Origin: an uncultured Pseudomonadota bacterium
GTDB lineage: Bacteria; Pseudomonadota; Gammaproteobacteria; Burkholderiales; Eutrophovitaceae
Assembly: GCA_913057845.1 (NCBI GenBank)
Contig: CAJXPC010000076.1
Coordinates: 1-7,416 of the forward strand
Reading direction: 5' to 3'
Length of the DNA: 7,416 nt
In this document: positions 5,681 through 7,416 of the stretch, piece after piece
How the letters are laid out: every line of letters starts with the position of its first letter
How positions within the stretch are numbered: the first letter of the stretch is position 1
Translations under genes and position numbers: made by a program
The notes under the pieces: generated by a model
The model's database searches: none
What the model was told of the DNA's origin: nothing
What the model saw: the letters and a program-made list of their open reading frames with translations, nothing else

Positions 5681-7416
5681 ATGAGCAATATTGAATCGGT
5701 ATTACAAGAAAATCGAATTTTTGAGCCTGGCAAGGATTTTGTAAAACAGGCGACTGTTTCTGGGCTCAGCGCCTATGAGGCCTTGTGCGCTGAAGCGGAA
5801 GCCGATTACGAAGGTTTTTGGTCCAAGTTGGCGCAGGAACATCTGTTATGGAACAAGCCATTCACAAAAGTTTTAGATGACACCAATGCGCCATTTTTCA
5901 AGTGGTTCCATGATGGGGAGCTGAATGTTTCATACAACTGCCTTGACCGTCATTTAAATACCATCCCGAATAAAACTGCGTTAATTTTCGAGGCCGACGA
6001 TGGCTCCGTCACTAATGTGACCTACAAGCAGCTCTACCATCGTGTCTGCCAAATGGCCAATGGCTTGAAGTCTTTGGGCGTCAGATCAGGCGATCGCGTC
6101 GTGATCTATATGCCAATGTCCATTGAAGGTGTGGCTGCGATGCAAGCATGCGCCCGCATCGGGGCTATCCACTCTGTGGTCTTTGGTGGGTTCTCGGCTA
6201 AAAGCCTACAAGAACGGATTATTGATGTCGGCGCAACCCTCGTGATCACAGCCGATGCTCAAATTCGAGGCGGTAAAGAAATTCCACTGAAACCGATTGT
6301 CGATGAAGCCATCGCCATGGGTGGCTGCGAAAAAATCAGTAATGTTGTTGTGTACAAACGTGCTGGCAACAAAATCAGCATCGATAAGAGTCGAGATGTT
6401 TGGCTTCACGATCTCACTCAGAATGAACCCGATGTCTGTGAACCCGAATGGGTCAATGCTGAACATCCGCTATTCATCCTCTACACCTCCGGTTCAACAG
6501 GAAAACCAAAAGGTGTACAGCACAGCTCAGCGGGATACCTTCTCCAAGCGATACTCACAATGAAATGGACCTTCGACCATCGAAGCTCTGATATTTTCTG
6601 GTGTACGGCCGATATCGGCTGGATCACAGGACACACCTACATCACTTATGGACCCCTGTCAGTAGGCGCGACACAAGTTATTTTTGAAGGCGTTCCATCT
6701 TATCCGGATGCCAATCGCTTCTGGAAAATGATTGATACGCATGGCGTGACCATTTTTTATACCGCACCGACAGCCATTCGCTCGCTCATCAAACTCGGGC
6801 CTGATCTTCCTAAACAGCACGATTTATCGTCTTTGAGGTTACTTGGGTCCGTTGGCGAGCCGATCAATCCAGAAGCGTGGATGTGGTACTTCAATACCGT
6901 TGGCGGCGGAAAATGCCCCATAGTGGACACCTGGTGGCAGACCGAGACCGGTGGGCATATGATCACCCCACTGCCCGGTGTCACGCCGCTAAAACCCGGT
7001 TCGTGCACCTTTCCACTGCCCGGTATCATTGCTGATGTGGTGGATGAAACAGGCAAATCAGTCGATAAGGGTAATGGAGGCATCTTAGTCATCAAAAAAC
7101 CATGGCCTTCCATGATCAGAAATATATGGAACGATCCAGATCGCTTTAAGAAAAGCTACTTTCCTAATGATTTTAAAGGAAAATATTATCTCGCTGGTGA
7201 TGGTGCCAATCGTGATAAGGACGGCTACTTTTGGATTACGGGCCGCACTGATGACGTGCTGAACGTCTCAGGCCATCGACTCGGAACCATGGAGATCGAG
7301 TCCGCATTAGTCTCGCATGAATTGGTTGCTGAGGCAGCTGTTGTGGGTAAACCACACGAGGTTAAAGGAGAATCGATTACCGCTTTTGTTGTACTTGCTG
7401 GCGACAGGCCCTCGAG
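5681..7416 (+). CDS. acs: Acetyl-CoA synthetase (AMP-forming), 3' end missing
   Basis: The first 578 codons of a roughly 650-residue ANL-superfamily enzyme are present with no stop or frameshift before the right edge. It activates acetate with ATP to acetyl-AMP and then forms acetyl-CoA, feeding the TCA cycle and glyoxylate shunt. The N-terminal region (residues 33-92, with [15 protein letters not shown] and NAPFFKWF) is typical of Acs. The ATP-binding P-loop is [11 protein letters not shown] (268-278). [11 protein letters not shown] (416-426) contains the tryptophan (W419) that sizes the pocket for acetate rather than longer acids. [30 protein letters not shown] (506-535) holds D507 and R522 and the hinge into the C-terminal domain. 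The acetylatable lysine of the SGKIMRR motif would lie past the edge. The ATG has GAGG with a 5-base spacer. It is divergent from the fumarase and looks betaproteobacterial. Confidence 0.96.
   Translation, partial: MSNIESVLQENRIFEPGKDFVKQATVSGLSAYEALCAEAEADYEGFWSKLAQEHLLWNKPFTKVLDDTNAPFFKWFHDGELNVSYNCLDRHLNTIPNKTALIFEADDGSVTNVTYKQLYHRVCQMANGLKSLGVRSGDRVVIYMPMSIEGVAAMQACARIGAIHSVVFGGFSAKSLQERIIDVGATLVITADAQIRGGKEIPLKPIVDEAIAMGGCEKISNVVVYKRAGNKISIDKSRDVWLHDLTQNEPDVCEPEWVNAEHPLFILYTSGSTGKPKGVQHSSAGYLLQAILTMKWTFDHRSSDIFWCTADIGWITGHTYITYGPLSVGATQVIFEGVPSYPDANRFWKMIDTHGVTIFYTAPTAIRSLIKLGPDLPKQHDLSSLRLLGSVGEPINPEAWMWYFNTVGGGKCPIVDTWWQTETGGHMITPLPGVTPLKPGSCTFPLPGIIADVVDETGKSVDKGNGGILVIKKPWPSMIRNIWNDPDRFKKSYFPNDFKGKYYLAGDGANRDKDGYFWITGRTDDVLNVSGHRLGTMEIESALVSHELVAEAAVVGKPHEVKGESITAFVVLAGDRPS

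Noticed and set aside
5662..5694. Tiny upstream ORF (ATGATAAAA...) overlapping the acs start
   Set aside because: Ten codons in another frame with no ribosome-binding site of its own; nothing suggests a leader peptide.
5542..5733. 63-codon minus-strand frame spanning the acs leader and start
   Set aside because: It runs antisense into acs codons, has no known motif, and covers the predicted acs promoter region.
6206..7113. Minus-strand frames of 86 and 118 codons opposite acs
   Set aside because: Antisense to conserved acetyl-CoA synthetase motifs including the P-loop region and the [10 protein letters not shown] motif; typical shadow frames.

Overview
The window looks like a stretch of ordinary chromosome from a proteobacterium, most likely a betaproteobacterium related to the Burkholderiales but of moderate rather than high GC. 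That placement rests on my recognition of how the acetyl-CoA synthetase N-terminus, the 508-residue class I fumarase and the RNA-dnaX-ybaB-recR cluster look. No alignment was run. I see no mobile element, CRISPR array, tRNA, toxin-antitoxin pair or defence gene.

Layout. At the left edge (2-169, + strand) is the last 55 codons of a gene that reads as prmB, the ribosomal protein L3 glutamine methyltransferase. It collides tail to tail with rluB (100-1074, - strand), and the two coding regions overlap by 70 bases. Continuing on the - strand, read from high to low coordinates, there is a compact information-processing cluster: the 4.5S SRP RNA (3720-3815), dnaX (2095-3675), ybaB (1720-2046), recR (1100-1699) and rluB. 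The protein genes are separated by only 20-48 bases with no visible terminator, so they are probably one operon. Its genes serve DNA replication (clamp loader), recombinational repair (RecR and the DNA-binding YbaB protein), protein targeting (SRP RNA) and 23S rRNA pseudouridylation. Upstream of the RNA on the same strand is a class I iron-sulfur fumarase (3868-5394).

The 286-base gap 5395-5680 separates the fumarase from a divergently transcribed acetyl-CoA synthetase (5681 to the right edge, 3' end missing). Both genes act in acetate and TCA-cycle carbon flow. The gap carries a perfect TATAAT facing each way and three dyad-symmetric sequences, so it is probably a shared regulatory region.

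I did not find a previously undescribed system. The best observation is in dnaX. An A-AAA-AAG heptamer in the correct frame is preceded ten bases upstream by a GAGG Shine-Dalgarno-like element, followed eight bases downstream by a two-part stem-loop, and leads to a -1 frame stop after four codons. This predicts a short gamma form of 372 residues ending where the clamp-loader domains end. Other points of note are the prmB/rluB overlap and the architecture of the fumarase/acs intergenic region.
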